Assembly (NCBI GenBank): GCA_964016885.1
Contig: OZ024744.1
Coordinates: forward strand, 26,864,108-26,928,107
Reading direction: 5' to 3'
DNA: 64,000 nt
Source of the DNA: Eledone cirrhosa
Lineage: Eukaryota > Mollusca > Cephalopoda > Octopoda > Eledonidae
Shown: positions 10,956-24,300 of the stretch, one piece after another
How the letters are laid out: each line of letters begins with the position of its first letter
Numbering within the stretch: the first letter of the stretch is position 1
Made by a program: the position numbers and the translations under genes
Notes under the pieces: model-generated
What the model was told of the DNA's origin: nothing
Database searches by the model: none
The model's input: only the letters and a program-made list of their open reading frames with translations

Positions 10956-13900
10956 GGAGGTAACCTTAGGGCCAGGGACACCAGAAGTCTCCACTGCTAC
11001 GGCTAGGCATCTCAGTGCATGTGGTAGTAAGGATGGAGGTAACCTTAGGGCCAGGCACACCAGAAGTCGTCACTGTTAAGGCTAGGCATCTCAGTGCATG
11101 TGGTGGTAAGAAGGGAGGTAACCTTAGGGCCAGAGACACCAGAAGTCTCGACTGCTAAGGCTAGGCATCTCAGTGCATGTGGTGGTAAGAAGGGAAGTAA
11201 CCTTAGGGCCAGGGACACCAGAAGACTCCACAGTTACGGCTAGGCATGTCAGTGCATGTGGTGGTAAGATGGGAGGTAACCTTAGGGCCAGGGACACCAG
11301 AAGTCTCCACTGTTACGGCTAGGCATCTCAGTGCATGTGGTGGTAAGAAGGGAGGTAACCTTAGGGCCAGGGACACCAGAAGTCTCCACTGTTACGGCTA
11401 GGCATCTCAGTGCATGTGGTGGTAAGAAAAAAGTAACCTTAGGGCCAGGGACACCAGAAGACTCCACTGTTACGCCTAGGCATCTCAGTGCATGTGGTGG
11501 TAAGAAGGGAGGTAACCTTAGAGTTTGGGACACCAGAAGTCTCCACTGCTACGGCCAGGCATCTCAGTGCATGTGGTGGTAAGAAGGGAGGTAACCTTAG
11601 GGCCAGGGACACCAGACGTCTCCACTGCTACGACTAGGCATGTCAGTGCATGTGGTGATAAGAAAGCAGGTAACCTTAGGGCCAGGGACACCAGAAGTCT
11701 CCACTGCTACGGTGAGGCATCTCAGTGCATGTGGTGGTAAGAAGGGAGGTAACCTTAGGGCCAAGGACAGCAGAAGTCTCCACTGCTACGGCGAGGAATC
11801 TCAGTGCATGTGGTGGTAAGAAAGGAGGTAACCTTAGGGCCAAGGACACCAGAAGCCTCCACTGTTACGACTAGGCATGTCAGTGCATGTGGTGGTAAGA
11901 AAGCAGGTAACCTTAGGGCCAGGGACACCAGAAGTTTCCACTGCTACGGCGAGGCATCTCAGTGCATGTGGATGTAAGAAGGGAGGTAACCTTAGGGCCA
12001 AGGACACCAGAAGTCTCCACTGTTACGGCTAGGCATGTCAGTGCATGTGGTGGTAAGAAGGAAGTAACCTTAGGGCCAGGCACACCAGAAGTCTCCACTG
12101 CTACGGCTAGGCATCTCAGTGCATGTGGTGGTAAGAAGGGAGGTAACCTTAGGGCCAGGGACACCAGAAGTCTCCACTGCTACGGCTAGGCATCTCAGTG
12201 CATGTGGTGGTAAAAAGGGAGGTAACCTTAGAGCTAGGGACACCAGAAGTCTCCACTGTTACGGCCAGGCATCTCAGTGCATGTGGTGGTAAGAAGGGGG
12301 GTAACCTTAGGGCCAAGGACACCAGAAGTCTCCACTGTTACGGCTAGGAATCTCAGTGCATGTGGTGGTAAGAAGGGAGGTATCCTTAGGGCCAGGGACA
12401 GCAGAAGTATCCACTGTTACGGCTAGGCATCTCAGTTCATGTGGTGGTAAGAAGGGAGGTAACCTTAGGGCCAAGGACACCAGAAGTCTCCACTACTACC
12501 GCTAGGCATCTCAGTGCATGTGGTGGTAAGGAGGGAGGTAACCTTAGGGCCAGGGACACCAGAAGACTCCACCGTTACGGCTAGGCATCTCAGTGCATGG
12601 GTGGTAAGAAGGGAAGTAACCATATGGCCAAGGTCACCAGAAGTCACCACTGCTACGGCTAGGCATCTCAGTGCATGTGGTGGTAAGAAGGGAGGTAACC
12701 TTAGGGCCAGGGACACCAGAAGTCCCCACTGTTACGGCTAGGCATCTCAGTGCATGTGGTGGTAAGAAAGGAGGTAACCTTAGAGCCAAGGACACCAGAA
12801 GTCTCCACTGTTACGGCTAGGCATTTCAGTGCATCTGGTGGTAAGAAGGGAGGTAACCTTAGGGCCAAGGACACCAGAAGTCCCCACTGCTACGGCTAGG
12901 CATCTCAGTGCATGTGGTGGTAAGAAGGGAGGTAACCTTAGGGCCAGGGACACCAGAAGTCTCCACTGTTACGGCTAGGCATGTCAGTGCATGTGGTGGT
13001 AAGAAGGGAGGTAACCTTAGGGTCAGGGACACCAAAAGTCTCCACTGCTACGGCTAGGCATCTCAGTGCATGTGGTGGTTAGAAGGGAGGTAACCTTAGG
13101 GCCAGGGACACCAGAAGACTCCACTGTTACGGCTAGGCATCTCAGTGCATGTGCTGGTACGAAGGGAGGTAACCTTAGGATTTGGGACACCAGAATTCTT
13201 CACTGCTACGGCCAGGCATCTCAGTGCATGTGGTGGTAAGAAGGGAGGTAACCTTAGGGCCAAGGACACCAGAAGACTCCACTGTTACGGCTAGGCATCT
13301 CAGTTCATGTGGTGGTAAGAAAGGAGGTAAACTTAGGGCCAAGGACACCAGAAGCCTCCACTGTTACGACTAGGCATGTCAGTGCATGTGGTGGTAAGAA
13401 ATCTGGTAACCTTAGGGCCAGGGACACCAGAAGTCTCCACTGCTACGGCGAGGCATCTCAGTGCATGTGGTGGTAAGAAGGGAGGTAACCTTAGGGCCAG
13501 GGACTCCAGAAGTCTCCACTGTTACGGCTAGGCATGTCCGTGCATGTGGTGGTAAGAAGGGAGCTAACCTTAGGGCCAGGGACAGCAGAAGTCTCCACTG
13601 CTACGGCTAGGCATCTCAGTGCATGTGGTGGTAAGAAGGAAGTAACCTTAGGGCCAAGGACACCAGAAGTCTCCACTGTTACGGCTAGGCATCTCAATGC
13701 ATGTGGTGGTAAGAAGGGAGGTAACCTTAGGGCCAGGGACACCAGAAGTCTCCACTGCTACGGCTAGGCATCTCAGTGCATGTGGTGGTAAGAAGGAAGT
13801 AACCTTAGGGCCAAGGACACCAGAAGTCTCCACTGTTACGGCTAGGCATGTCAGTGCATGTGGTGGTAAGAAGGGAGGTAACCTTAGGGTTTGGGACACC

Positions 13901-14031
13901 AGAAGTCTCCACTGCTACGGCCAGGCATCTCAGTGCATGTGGTGGTAAGAAGGGAGGTAACCTTAGGGCCAGGGACACCAGACGTCTCCACTGCTACGAC
14001 TAGGCATGTCAGTGCATGTGGTGGTAAGAAA

Positions 14032-14110
14032 GCAGGTAACCTTAGGGCCAGGGACACCAGAAGTCTCCACTGCTACGGCGAGGCATCTCAGTGCATGTGG
14101 TGGTAAGAAG
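14032..14110 (+). repeat. Subfamily D monomer
   Basis: It begins GCAGGTAACC after GTAAGAAA and carries GGCGAGG in place of GGCTAGG, which adds a second CpG. It is restricted to type II. The preceding unit almost always carries ACGACTAGGCATGTCAG, so D travels with its neighbour. Confidence 0.85.
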
Positions 14111-14347
14111 GGAGGTAACCTTAGGGCCAAGGACAGCAGAAGTCTCCACTGCTACGGCGAGGAATCTCAGTGCATGTGGTGGTAAGAAAGGAGGTAACCT
14201 TAGGGCCAAGGTCACCAGAAGCCTCCACTGTTACGACTAGGCATGTCAGTGCATGTGGTGGTAAGAAAGCAGGTAACCTTAGGGCCAGGGACACCAGAAG
14301 TTTCCACTGCTACGGCGAGGCATCTCAGTGCATGTGGATGTAAGAAG
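14032..14347 (+). repeat. D cassette: paired D monomers 237 bp apart
   Basis: D monomers lie at 14,032 and 14,269, exactly three units apart. Between them are a unit with GACAGCAG and GGCGAGG and a unit with GAAGCCTCC and ACGACTAGG. The same pair at about 236-238 bp spacing recurs near 11,664, 20,641, 23,478, 25,218, 27,739, 43,674, 46,032, 52,890, 55,412, 57,069, 59,749 and 62,192. The pairs near 18,355 and 50,130 are only about 158 bp apart, having lost one unit. Confidence 0.8.
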
Positions 14348-16090
14348 GGAGGTAACCTTAGGGCCAAGGACACCAGAAGTCTCCACTGCTACGGCTAGGC
14401 ATCTCAGTGCATGTGGTGGTAAGAAGGGAGGTATCCTTAGGGCCAAGGACACCAGAAGACTCCACTGTTACGGCTAGGCATCTCAGTGCATGTGGTGGTA
14501 AGAAGGGAGGTAACCATATGGCCAAGGTCACCAGAAGTCACCACTGCTACGGCTAGGCATCTCAGTGCATGTGGTGGTAAGAAGGGAGGTAACCTTAGGG
14601 CCAAGGACACCAGAAGTCCCCACTGCTACGGCTAGGCATCTCAGTGCATGTGGTGGTAAGAAGGGAGGTAACATTAGGGCAGGGACACCAGAAGTCTCCA
14701 CTGTTACGGCTAGGCATGTCAGTGCATGTGGTGGTAAGAAGGGAGGTAACCTTAGGGTCAGGGACACCAAAAGTCTCCACTGCTACGGCTAGGCATCTCA
14801 GTGCATGTGGTGGTTAGAAGGGAGGTAACCTTAGGGCCAGGGACAGCAGAAGTCTCCACTGCTACCGCTAGGCATCTCAGTGCATGTTGTGGTAAGAAGG
14901 GAGGTAACCTTAGGGCCAGGGACACCAGAAGTCTCCACTGTTACGGCTAGGCATCTCAGTGCATGTGGTGGTAAGAAGGAAGTAACCTTAGGGCCAGGGA
15001 CACCAGAAGACTCCACTGTTACGGCTAGGCATCTCAGTGCATGTGGTGGTACGAAGGGAGGTAACCTTAGGTTTTGGGACACCAGAATTCTTCACTGCTA
15101 CGGCCAGGCATCTCAGTGCATGTGGTGGTAAGAAGGGAGGTAACCTTAGGGCCAGGGACACCAGAAGACTCCACTGTTACGGCTAGGCATCTCAGTGCAT
15201 GTGGTTGTAAGTATGGAGGTAACCTTAGGGCCAGGGACACCAGAAGTCTCCACTTCTACGGCTAGGCATCTCAGTGCATGTGGTGGTAAGAAGGAAGTAA
15301 CCTTAGGGCCAAGGACACCAGAAGTCTTCACTGTTACGGCTAGGCATATCAGTGCATGTGGTGGTAAGAAGGGAGGTAACCTTAGGGCCAGGGACACCAG
15401 AAGTCTCCACTTCTACGGCTAGGCATCTCAGTGCATGTGGTGGTAAGAAGGAAGTAACCTTAGGGCCAAGGACACCAGAAGTCTCCACTGTTACGGCTAG
15501 GCATCTCAGTGCATGTGGTGGTAAGATGGGAGGTAACCTTAGGGCCATGGACACCAGAAGTCTCCACTGCTACGGCTAGGCATCTCAGTGCATGTGGTGG
15601 TAAGAAAGGAGGTAAACTTAGGGCCAAGGACACCAGAAGCCTCCACTGTTACGACTAGGCATGTCAGTGCATGTGGTGGTAAGAAATCAGGTAACCTTAG
15701 GGCCAGGGACACCAGAAGTCTCCACTGCTACGGCTAGGCATCTCAGTGCATGTGGTGGTAAGAAGGGAGGTAACCTTAGGGCCAGGGACACCAGAAGTCT
15801 CCACTGTTACGGCTAGGCATGTCAGTGCATGTGGTGGTAAGAAAGGAGGTAACCTTAGGGCCAGCGACACCAGAAGACTCCACTGTTACGGCTAGGCATC
15901 TCAGTGCATGTGGTGGTAAGAATGGAGGTAACCTTAGGGCCAGGGACACCAGAAGTCTCCACTGTTACGGCTAGGCATGTCAGTGCATGTGGTGGTAAGA
16001 AAGGAGGTAACCTTAGGGCCAGGGACACCAGAAGTCTCCACTGCTACGGCTAGGCATCTCAGTGCATGTGGTGGTAAGAAGGAAGTAACC

Positions 16091-19000
16091 TTAGGGCCAA
16101 GGACACAAGAAGTCTTCACTGTTACGGCTAGGCATATCAGTGCATGTGGTGGTAAAAAGGGAGGTAACCTTAGGGCCAGGGACACCAGAAGTCTCCACTG
16201 CTACGGCTAGGCATCTCAGTGCATGTGGTGGTAAGAAGGAAGTAACCTTAAGGCCAAGGACACCAGAAGTCTCCACTGTTACGGCTAGGCATCTCAGTGC
16301 ATGTGGTGGTAATAAGGGAGGTAACCTTAGGTCCAGGAACACCAGAAGTCTCCACTGTTAAGGCTAGGCATCTCAGTGCATGTGGATGTAAGAAGGGAGG
16401 TAATCTTAGGGCCAAGGACACCAGAAGTCTCCACTGTTACGGCTAGGCATGTCAGTGCATGTGGTGGTAAGAAGGAAGTAACCTTAGGGCCAGGCACACC
16501 AGAAGTCTCCACTGCTACGGCTAGGCATCTCAGTGCATGTGGTGGTAAGAAGGGAGGTAACGTTAGAGCTAGGGACACCAGAAGTCTCCACTGTTACGGC
16601 CAGGCATCTCAGTGCATGTGGTGGTAAGAAGGGGGGTAACCTTAGGGCCAAGGACACCAGAAGTCTCCACTTTTACGGCTAGGAATCTCAGTGCATGTGG
16701 TGGTAAGAAGGGAGGTATCCTTAGGGCCAAGGACACCAGAAGACTCCACTGTTACGGCTAGGCATCTCAGTTCATGTGGTGGTAAGAAGGGAGGTAACCT
16801 TAGGGCCAAGGACAGCAGAAGTCTCCACTGCTACCGCTAGGCATCTCAGTGCATGTGGTGGTAAGGAGGGAGGTAACCTTAGGGCCAGGGACACCAGAAG
16901 ACTCCACCGTTACGGCTAGGCATGTGGTGGTAAGAAGGGAGGTAACCATATGGCCAAGGTCACCAGAAGTCACCACTGCTACGGCTAGGCATCTCAGTGC
17001 ATGTGGTGGTAAGAAGGGAGGTAACCTTAGGGCCAGGGACACCAGAAGTCCCCACTGTTACGGCTAGGCATCTCAGTGCATGTGGTGGTAAGAAAGGAGG
17101 TAACCTTAGAGCCAAGGACACCAGAAGTCTCCACTGTTACGGCTAGGCATCTCAGTGCATCTGGTGGTAAGAAGGGAGGTAACCTTAGGGCCAAGGACAC
17201 CAGAAGTCCCCACTGCTACGGCTAGGTATCTCAGTGCATGTGGTGGTAAGAAGGGAGGTAACCTTAGGGCCAGGGACACCAGAAGTCTCCACTGTTACGG
17301 CTAGGCATGTCAGTGCATGTGGTGGTAAGAAGGGAGGTAACCTTAGGGTCAGGGACACCAAAAGTCTCCACTGCTACGGCTAGGCATCTCAGTGCATGTG
17401 GTGGTTAGAAGGGAGGTAACCTTAGGGCCAGGGACACCAGAAGACTCCACTGTTACGGCTAGGCATCTCAGTGCATGTGCTGGTACGAAGGGAGGTAACC
17501 TTAGGTTTTGGGACACCAGAATTCTTCACTGCTACGGCCAGGCATCTCAGTGCATGTGGTGGTAAGAAGGGAGGTAACCTTAGGGCCAAGGACACCAGAA
17601 GACTCCACTGTTACGGCTAGGCATCTCAGTTCATGTGGTGGTAAGAAAGGAGGTAAACTTAGGGCCAAGGACACCAGAAGCCTCCACTGTTACGACTAGG
17701 CATGTCAGTGCATGTGGTGGTAAGAAATCAGGTAACCTTAGGGCCAGGGACACCAGAAGTCTCCACTGCTACGGCGAGGCATCTCAGTGCATGTGGTGGT
17801 AAGAAGGGAGGTAACCTTAGGGCCAGGGACTCCAGAAGTCTCCACTGTTACGGCTAGGCATGTCAGTGCATGTGGTGGTAAGAAGGGAGCTAACCTTAGG
17901 GCCAGGGACAGCAGAAGTCTCCACTGCTACGGCTAGGCATCTCTGTGCATGTGGTGGTAAGAAGGAAGTAACCTTAGGGCCAAGGACACCAGAAGTCTCC
18001 ACTGTTACGGCTAGGCATCTCAGTGCATGTGGTGGTAAGAAGGGAGGTAACCTTAGGGCCAGGGACACCAGAAGTCTCCACTGCTACGGCTAGGCATCTC
18101 AGTGCATGTGGTGGTAAGAAGGAAGTAACCTTAGGGCCAAGGACACCAGAAGTCTCCACTGTTACGGCTAGGCATGTCAGTGCATGTGGTGGTAAGAAGG
18201 GAGGTAACCTTAGGGTTTTGGACAACAGAAGTCTCCACTGCTACGGCCAGGCATCTCAGTGCATGTGGTGGTAAGAAGGGAGGTAACATTAGAGCCAGGG
18301 ACACCAGACGTCTCCACTGCTACGACTAGGCATGTCAGTGCATGTGGTGGTAAGAAAGCAGGTAACCTTAGGGCCAGGGACACCAGAAGTCTCCACTGCT
18401 ACGGCGAGGCATCTCAGTGCATGTGGTGGTAAGAAGGGAGGTATCCTTAGGGCCAAGGACACCAGAAGCCTCCACTGTTACGACTAGGCATGTCAGTGCA
18501 TGTGGTGGTAAGAAAGCAGGTAACCTTAGGGCCAGGGACACCAGAAGTTTCCACTGCTACGGCGAGGCATCTCAGTGCATGTGGATGTAAGAAGGGAGGT
18601 AACCTTAGGGCCAAGGACACCAGAAGTCTCCACTGTTACGGCTAGGCATGTCAGTGCATGTGGTGGTAAGAAGGAAGTAACCTTAGGGCCAGGGACACCA
18701 GAAGTCTCCACTGCTACGGCTAGGCATCTCAGTGCATGTGGTGGTAAGAAGGGAGGTAACCTTAGGGCCAGGGACACCAGAAGTCTCCACTGTTACGGCT
18801 AGGCATGCCTGTGCATGTGGTGGTAAGAAAGGAGGTAACCTTAGGGCCAGCGACACCAGAAGACTCCACTGTTACGGCTAGGCATCTCAGTGCATGTGGT
18901 GGTAAGAATGGAGGTAACCTTAGGGCCAGGGACACCAGAAGTCTCCACTGTTACGGCTAGGCATGTCAGTGCATGTGGTGGTAAGAAAGGAGGTAACCTT

Positions 19001-19565
19001 AGGGCCAGGGACACCAGAAGTCTCCACTGCTACGGCTAGGCATCTCAGTGCATGTGGTCGTAAGAAAGGAGGTAACCTTAGGGCCAAGGACACCAGAAGT
19101 CTTCACTGTTACGGCTAGGCATATCAGTGCATGTGGTGGTAAAAAGGGAGGTCACCTTAGGGCCAGGGACACCAGAAGTCTCCACTGCTACGGCTAGGCA
19201 TCTCAGTGCATGTGGTGGTAAGAAGGAAGTAACCTTAAGGCCAAGGACACCAGAAGTCTCCACTGTTACGGCTAGGCATCTCAGTGCATGTGGTGGTAAT
19301 AAGGGAGGTAACCTTAGGTCCAGGAACACCAGAAGTCTCCACTGTTAAGGCTAGGCATCTCAGTGCATGTGGATGTAAGAAGGGAGGTAATCTTAGGGCC
19401 AAGGATACCAGAAGTCTCCACTGTTACGGCTAGGCATGTCAGTGCATGTGGTGGTAAGAAGTAAGTAACCTTAGGGCCAGGCACACCAGAAGTCTCCACT
19501 GCTACGGCTAGGCATCTCAGTGCATGTGGTGGTAAGAAGGGAGGTAACCTTAGGGCCAGGGACAC
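16091..19565. repeat. Segment repeated at 2,987 bp
   Basis: 16,091-16,361 and 16,327-16,578 recur at 19,078-19,348 and 19,314-19,565. Markers are GGTAATAAGGG, TAGGTCCAGGAACACC and GGATGTAAG. The same pair in the second large copy is 48,174 and 50,855, offset 2,681, because four monomers in between were lost there (227 bp plus 79 bp). Confidence 0.65.
16869..16937 (+). repeat. 69-bp deletion monomer
   Basis: The unit reads GGCTAGGCATGTGGTGG, missing ten bases that lie between two GCAT direct repeats in the normal unit. This is what slippage or microhomology-mediated deletion would leave. The related unit near 12,540-12,610 instead lost a single T (GCATGGGTGG). The second large copy lacks this unit altogether. 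Confidence 0.9.
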
Positions 19566-20092
19566 CAGAAGTCTCCACTGTTACGGCCAGGCATCTCAGT
19601 GCATGTGGTGGTAATAAGGGGGGTAACCTTAGGGCCAAGGACACCAGAAGTCTCCACTGTTACGGCTAGGATTCTCAGTGCATGTGGTGGTAAGAAGGGA
19701 GGTAACCTTAGGGCCAGGGACACCAGAAGTCTCCACTGCTACGGCTAGGCATCTCAGCGCATGTGGTGGTAAGAAGGGAGGTAACCTTAGGGCCAGGGAC
19801 TCCAGAAGTCTCCACTGTTACGGCTAGGCATGTCAGTGCATGTGGTGGTAAGAAGGGAGGTAACCTTAGGGCCAAGGACACCAGAAGTCTCCACTGTTAC
19901 GTCTAGGCATCTCAGTGCATGTGGTGGTAAGAAGGGAGGTAACCTTAGGGCCAGGCACACCAGAAGTCGTCACTGTTACGGCTAGGCATCTCAGTGCATG
20001 TGGTGGTCTGAAGGGAGGTAACCTTAGGGCCAGAGACACCAAAAGTCTCGACTGCTAAGGCTAGGCATCTCAGTGCATGTGGTGGTAAGAAA

Positions 20093-20171
20093 GGAAGTAA
20101 CCTTTGGGCCAAGGACACCAGAAGTCTCCACTGTTACGGCTAGGCATCTCAGTGCATGTGGTGGTAAGAAG
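20093..20171 (+). repeat. Subfamily F monomer inside type II
   Basis: Marked by GTAAGAAA followed by GGAAGTAACCTTTGGGCC. F is otherwise a type I marker, with copies near 2,211, 3,546, 5,596, 6,704, 30,738, 34,048 and 36,256. Its presence here, and at the matching place near 52,347, shows an exchange between domains that predates or accompanied the large duplication. Confidence 0.8.
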
Positions 20172-21365
20172 GGAGGTAACCTTAGGGCCAGGGACACCAG
20201 AAGTCTCCACTGCTACGGCTAGGCATCTCAGTGCATGTGGTGGTAAGAAGGAAGTAACCTTAGGGTTTGGGACACCAGAAGTCTCCACTGCTACGGCCAG
20301 GCATCTCAGTGCATGTGGTGGTAAGAAGGGAGGTAACCTTAGGGCCAGGGACACCAGACGTCTCCACTGCTACGGCTAGGCATCTCAGTGCATGTGGTGG
20401 TAAGAAGGGAGGTAACCTTAGGTCCAGGGACACCAGAAGACTTCACTGTTACGGCTAGGCATCTCAGTGCATGTGGTGGTAAGAAGGGAGGTAACCTTAG
20501 GGCCAAGGACAGCAGAAGTCTCCACTGCTACGGCGAGGCATCTCAGTGCATGTGGTGGTAAGAAGGGAGGTAACCTTAGGGCCAAGGACACCAGAAGCCT
20601 CCACTGTTACGACTAGGCATGTCAGTGCATGTGGTGGTAAGAAAGCAGGTAACCTTAGGGCCAGGGACACCAGAAGTCTCCACTGCTACGGCGAGGCATC
20701 TCAGTGCATGTGGTGGTAAGAAGGGAGGTAACCTTAGGGCCACGGACAGCAGAAGTCTCCACTGCTACGGCGAGGCATCTCAGTGCATGTGGTGGTAAGA
20801 AAGGAGGTAACCTTAGGGCCAAGGACACCAGAAGCCTCCACTGTTACGACTAGGCATGTCAGTGCATGTGGTGGTAAGAAAGCAGGTAACCTTAGGGCCA
20901 GGGACACCAGAAGTCTCCACTGCTACGGCGAGGCATCTCAGTGCATGTGGTGGTAAGAAGGGAGGTAACCTTAGGGCCAGCGACACCAGAAGACTCCACT
21001 GTTACGGCTAGGCATCTCAGTGCATGTGGTGGTAAGAATGGAGGTAACCTTAGGGCCAGGGACACCAGAAGTCTCCACTGTTACGGCTAGGCATGTCAGT
21101 GCATGGGGTGGTAAGAAAGGAGGTAACCTTAGGGCCAGGGACACCAGAAGTCTCCACTGCTACGGCTAGGCATCTCAGTGCATGTGGTCGTAAGAAAGGA
21201 GGTAACCTTAGGGCCAAGGACACCAGAAGTCTTCACTGTTACGGCTAGGCATATCAGTGCATGTGGTGGTAAAAAGGGAGGTAACCTTAGGGCCAGGGAC
21301 TCCAGAAGTCTCCACTGTTACGGCTAGGCATGTCAGTGCATGTGGTGGTAAGAAGGGAGGTAACA

Positions 21366-24300
21366 TTAGGGCCAGGGACACCAGAAGACTCCACTGTTAC
21401 GGCTAGGCATCTCAGTGCAAGTGTAGGTAAGAAGGGAGGTAACCTTAGGGCCAGGGACACCAGAAGTCTCCACTGTTACGGCTAGGCATCTCAGTGCGTG
21501 TGGTGGTAAGAAGGAAGTAACCTTAGGGCCAGGGACACCAGAAGACTCCACTGTTACGGCTAGACATCTCAGTGCATGTGGTGGTAAGAAGGGAGGTAAC
21601 CTTAGGGTTTGGGACACCAGAAGTCTCCACTGCTACGGCCATCATCTCAGTGCATGTGGTGGTAAGAAGGGAGGTAACCTTAGGGCCAGGGACACCAGAC
21701 GTCTCCACTGCTACGGCTAGGCATCTCAGTGCAAGTGTAGGTAAGAAGGGAGGTAACCTTAGGGCCAGGGACACCAGAAGTCTCCACTGTTACGGCTAGG
21801 CATCTCAGTGCGTGTGGTGGTAAGAAGGAAGTAACCTTAGGGCCAGGGACACCAGAAGACTCCACTGTTACGGCTAGACATCTCAGTGCATGTGGTGGTA
21901 AGAATGGAGGTAACCTTAGGGTTTGGGACACCAGAAGTCTCCACTGCTACGGCTAGGCATCTCAGTGCATGTGGTGGTAAGAAGGGAGGTAACCTTAGGG
22001 CCAGGGACACCAGAAGTCTCCACTGTTACGGCTAGGCATCTCAGTGCATGTGGTGGTAAGAAGGGAGGTAACATTAGGGCCAGTGACACCAGAAGACTCC
22101 ACTGTTACGGCTAGGCATCTCAGTGCATGTGGTGGTAAGAAGGGAGGTAACCTTAGGGCCAGGGACACCAGAAGTCTCCACTGTTACGGCCAGGCATCTC
22201 AGTGCATGTGGTGGTAAGAAGGGGGTAACCTCAGGGCCAAGGACACCAGAAGTCTGCACTGTTACGGCTAGGCATCTCAGTGCATGTCGTGGTAAGAAGG
22301 GAGGTAACCTTAGGGCCAAGGACACCAGAAGACTCCACTGTTACGGCTAGGCATCTCGGTGCATGTGGTGGTAAGAAGGGAGGTAACCTTAGGGCCAAGG
22401 ACACCAGAAGTTTCCACTGCTACCGCTAGGCATCTCAGTGCATGTGGTGGTAACGAGGGAGGTAAACTTAGGGCCAGGGACACCAGAAGTCTCCACCGCT
22501 ACGGCTAGGCATCTCAGTGCATGTGGTGGTAAGAAGGGAGGTAACCTTAGAGCCAAGGACACCAGAAGTCTCCACTGTTACGTCTAGGCATCTCAGTGCA
22601 TGTGGTGGTAAGAAGGGAGGTAACCTTAGGGCCAGGCACACCAGAAGTCGTCACTGTTACGGCTAGGCATCTCAGTGCATGTGGTGGTAAGAAGGGAGGT
22701 AACCTTAGGGCCAGAGACACCAGAAGTCTCGACTGCTAAGGCTAGGCATCTCAGTGCATGTGGTGGTAAGAAGGGAAGTAACCTTAGAGCCAGGGACACC
22801 AGAAGTCTCCACAGTTACGGCTAGGCATGTCAGTGCATGTGGTGGTAAGATGGGAGGTAACCTTAGGGCCAGGGACACCAGAAGTCTCCACTGTTACGGC
22901 TAGGCATCTCAGTGCATGTGGTGGTAAGAAGGGAGGTAACCTTAGGGCCAGGGACACCAAAAGTCTCCACTGTTACGGCTAGGCATCTCAGTGCATGTGG
23001 TGGTAAGAAGGAAGTAACCTTAGGGCCAGGGACACCAGAAGACTCCACTGTTACGGCTAGGCATCTCAGTGCATGTGGTGGTAAGAAGGGAGGTAACCTT
23101 AGGGTTTGGGACACCAGAAGTCTCCACTGCTACGGCCAGGCATCTCAGTGCATTTGGTGGTAAGAAGGGAGGTAACCTTAGGGCCAGGGACACCAGACGT
23201 CTCCACTGCTACGGTTAGGCATCTCAGTGCATGTGGTGGTAAGAAGGGAGGTAACCTTAGGGCCAGGGACACCAGAAGACTTCACTGTTACGGCTAGGCA
23301 TCTCAGTGCATGTGGTGGTAAGAAGGGAGGTAACCTTAGGGCCACGGACAGCAGAAGTCTCCACTGCTACGGCGAGGCATCTCAGTGCATGTGGTGGTAA
23401 GAAAGGAGGTAACCTTAGGGCCAAGGACACCAGAAGCCTCCACTGTTAGGACTAGGCATGTCAGTGCATGTGGTGGTAAGAAAGCAGGTAACCTTAGGGC
23501 CAGGGACACCAGAAGTCTCCACTGCTACGGCGAGGCATCTCAGTGCATGTGGTGGTAAGAAGGGAGGTAACCTTAGGGCCACGGACAGCAGAAGTCTCCA
23601 CTGCTACGGCGAGGCATCTCAGTGCATGTGGTGGTAAGAAAGGAGGTAACCTTAGGGCCAAGGACACCAGAAGCCTCCACTGTTACGACTAGGTATGTCA
23701 GTGCATGTGGTGGTAAGAAAGCAGGTAACCTTAGGGCCAGGGACACCAGAAGTCTCCACTGCTACGGCGAGGCATCTCAGTGCATGTGGTGGTAAGAAGG
23801 GAGGTAACCTTAGGGCCAGGGACTCCAGAAGTCTCCACTGTTACGGCTAGGCATGTCAGTGCATGTGGTGGTAAGAAGGGAGGTAACATTAGGGCCAGGG
23901 ACACCACAAGACTCCACTGTTACGGCTAGGCATCTCAGTGCAAGTGGTGGTAAGAAGGGAGGTAACCTTAGGGCCAGGGACACCAGAAGTCTGCTCAGTT
24001 ACGGCTAGGCATCTCAGTGCATGTGGTGGTAAGAAGGAAGTAACCTTAGGGCCAGGGACACCAGAAGACTCCACTGTTACGGCTAGACATCTCAGTGCAT
24101 GTGGTGGTAAGAAGGGAGGTAACCTTAGGGTTTGGGACACCAGAAGTCTGCACTGCTACGGCCAGGCATCTCAGTGCATGTGGTGGTAAGAAGGGAGGTA
24201 ACCTTAGGGCCAGGGACACCAGACGTCTCCACTGCTACGGCTAGGCATCTCAGTGCATGTGGTGGTAAGAAGGGAGGTAACCTTAGGGCCAGGGACACCA

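Larger units (their letters stand above)
12465..18270. repeat. 4.33-kb higher-order unit, one full and one partial copy
   Basis: 12,465 recurs at 16,800 (offset 4,335), and 13,182, 13,491 and 13,648 recur at 17,508, 17,817 and 17,974 (offset 4,326). The nine-base change in offset is explained by a ten-base deletion in the 16.9 kb unit against a one-base deletion in the 12.6 kb unit. The unit is about 55 monomers. The rare CATATGGCC change with AAGGTCACC marks both copies. Confidence 0.75.
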
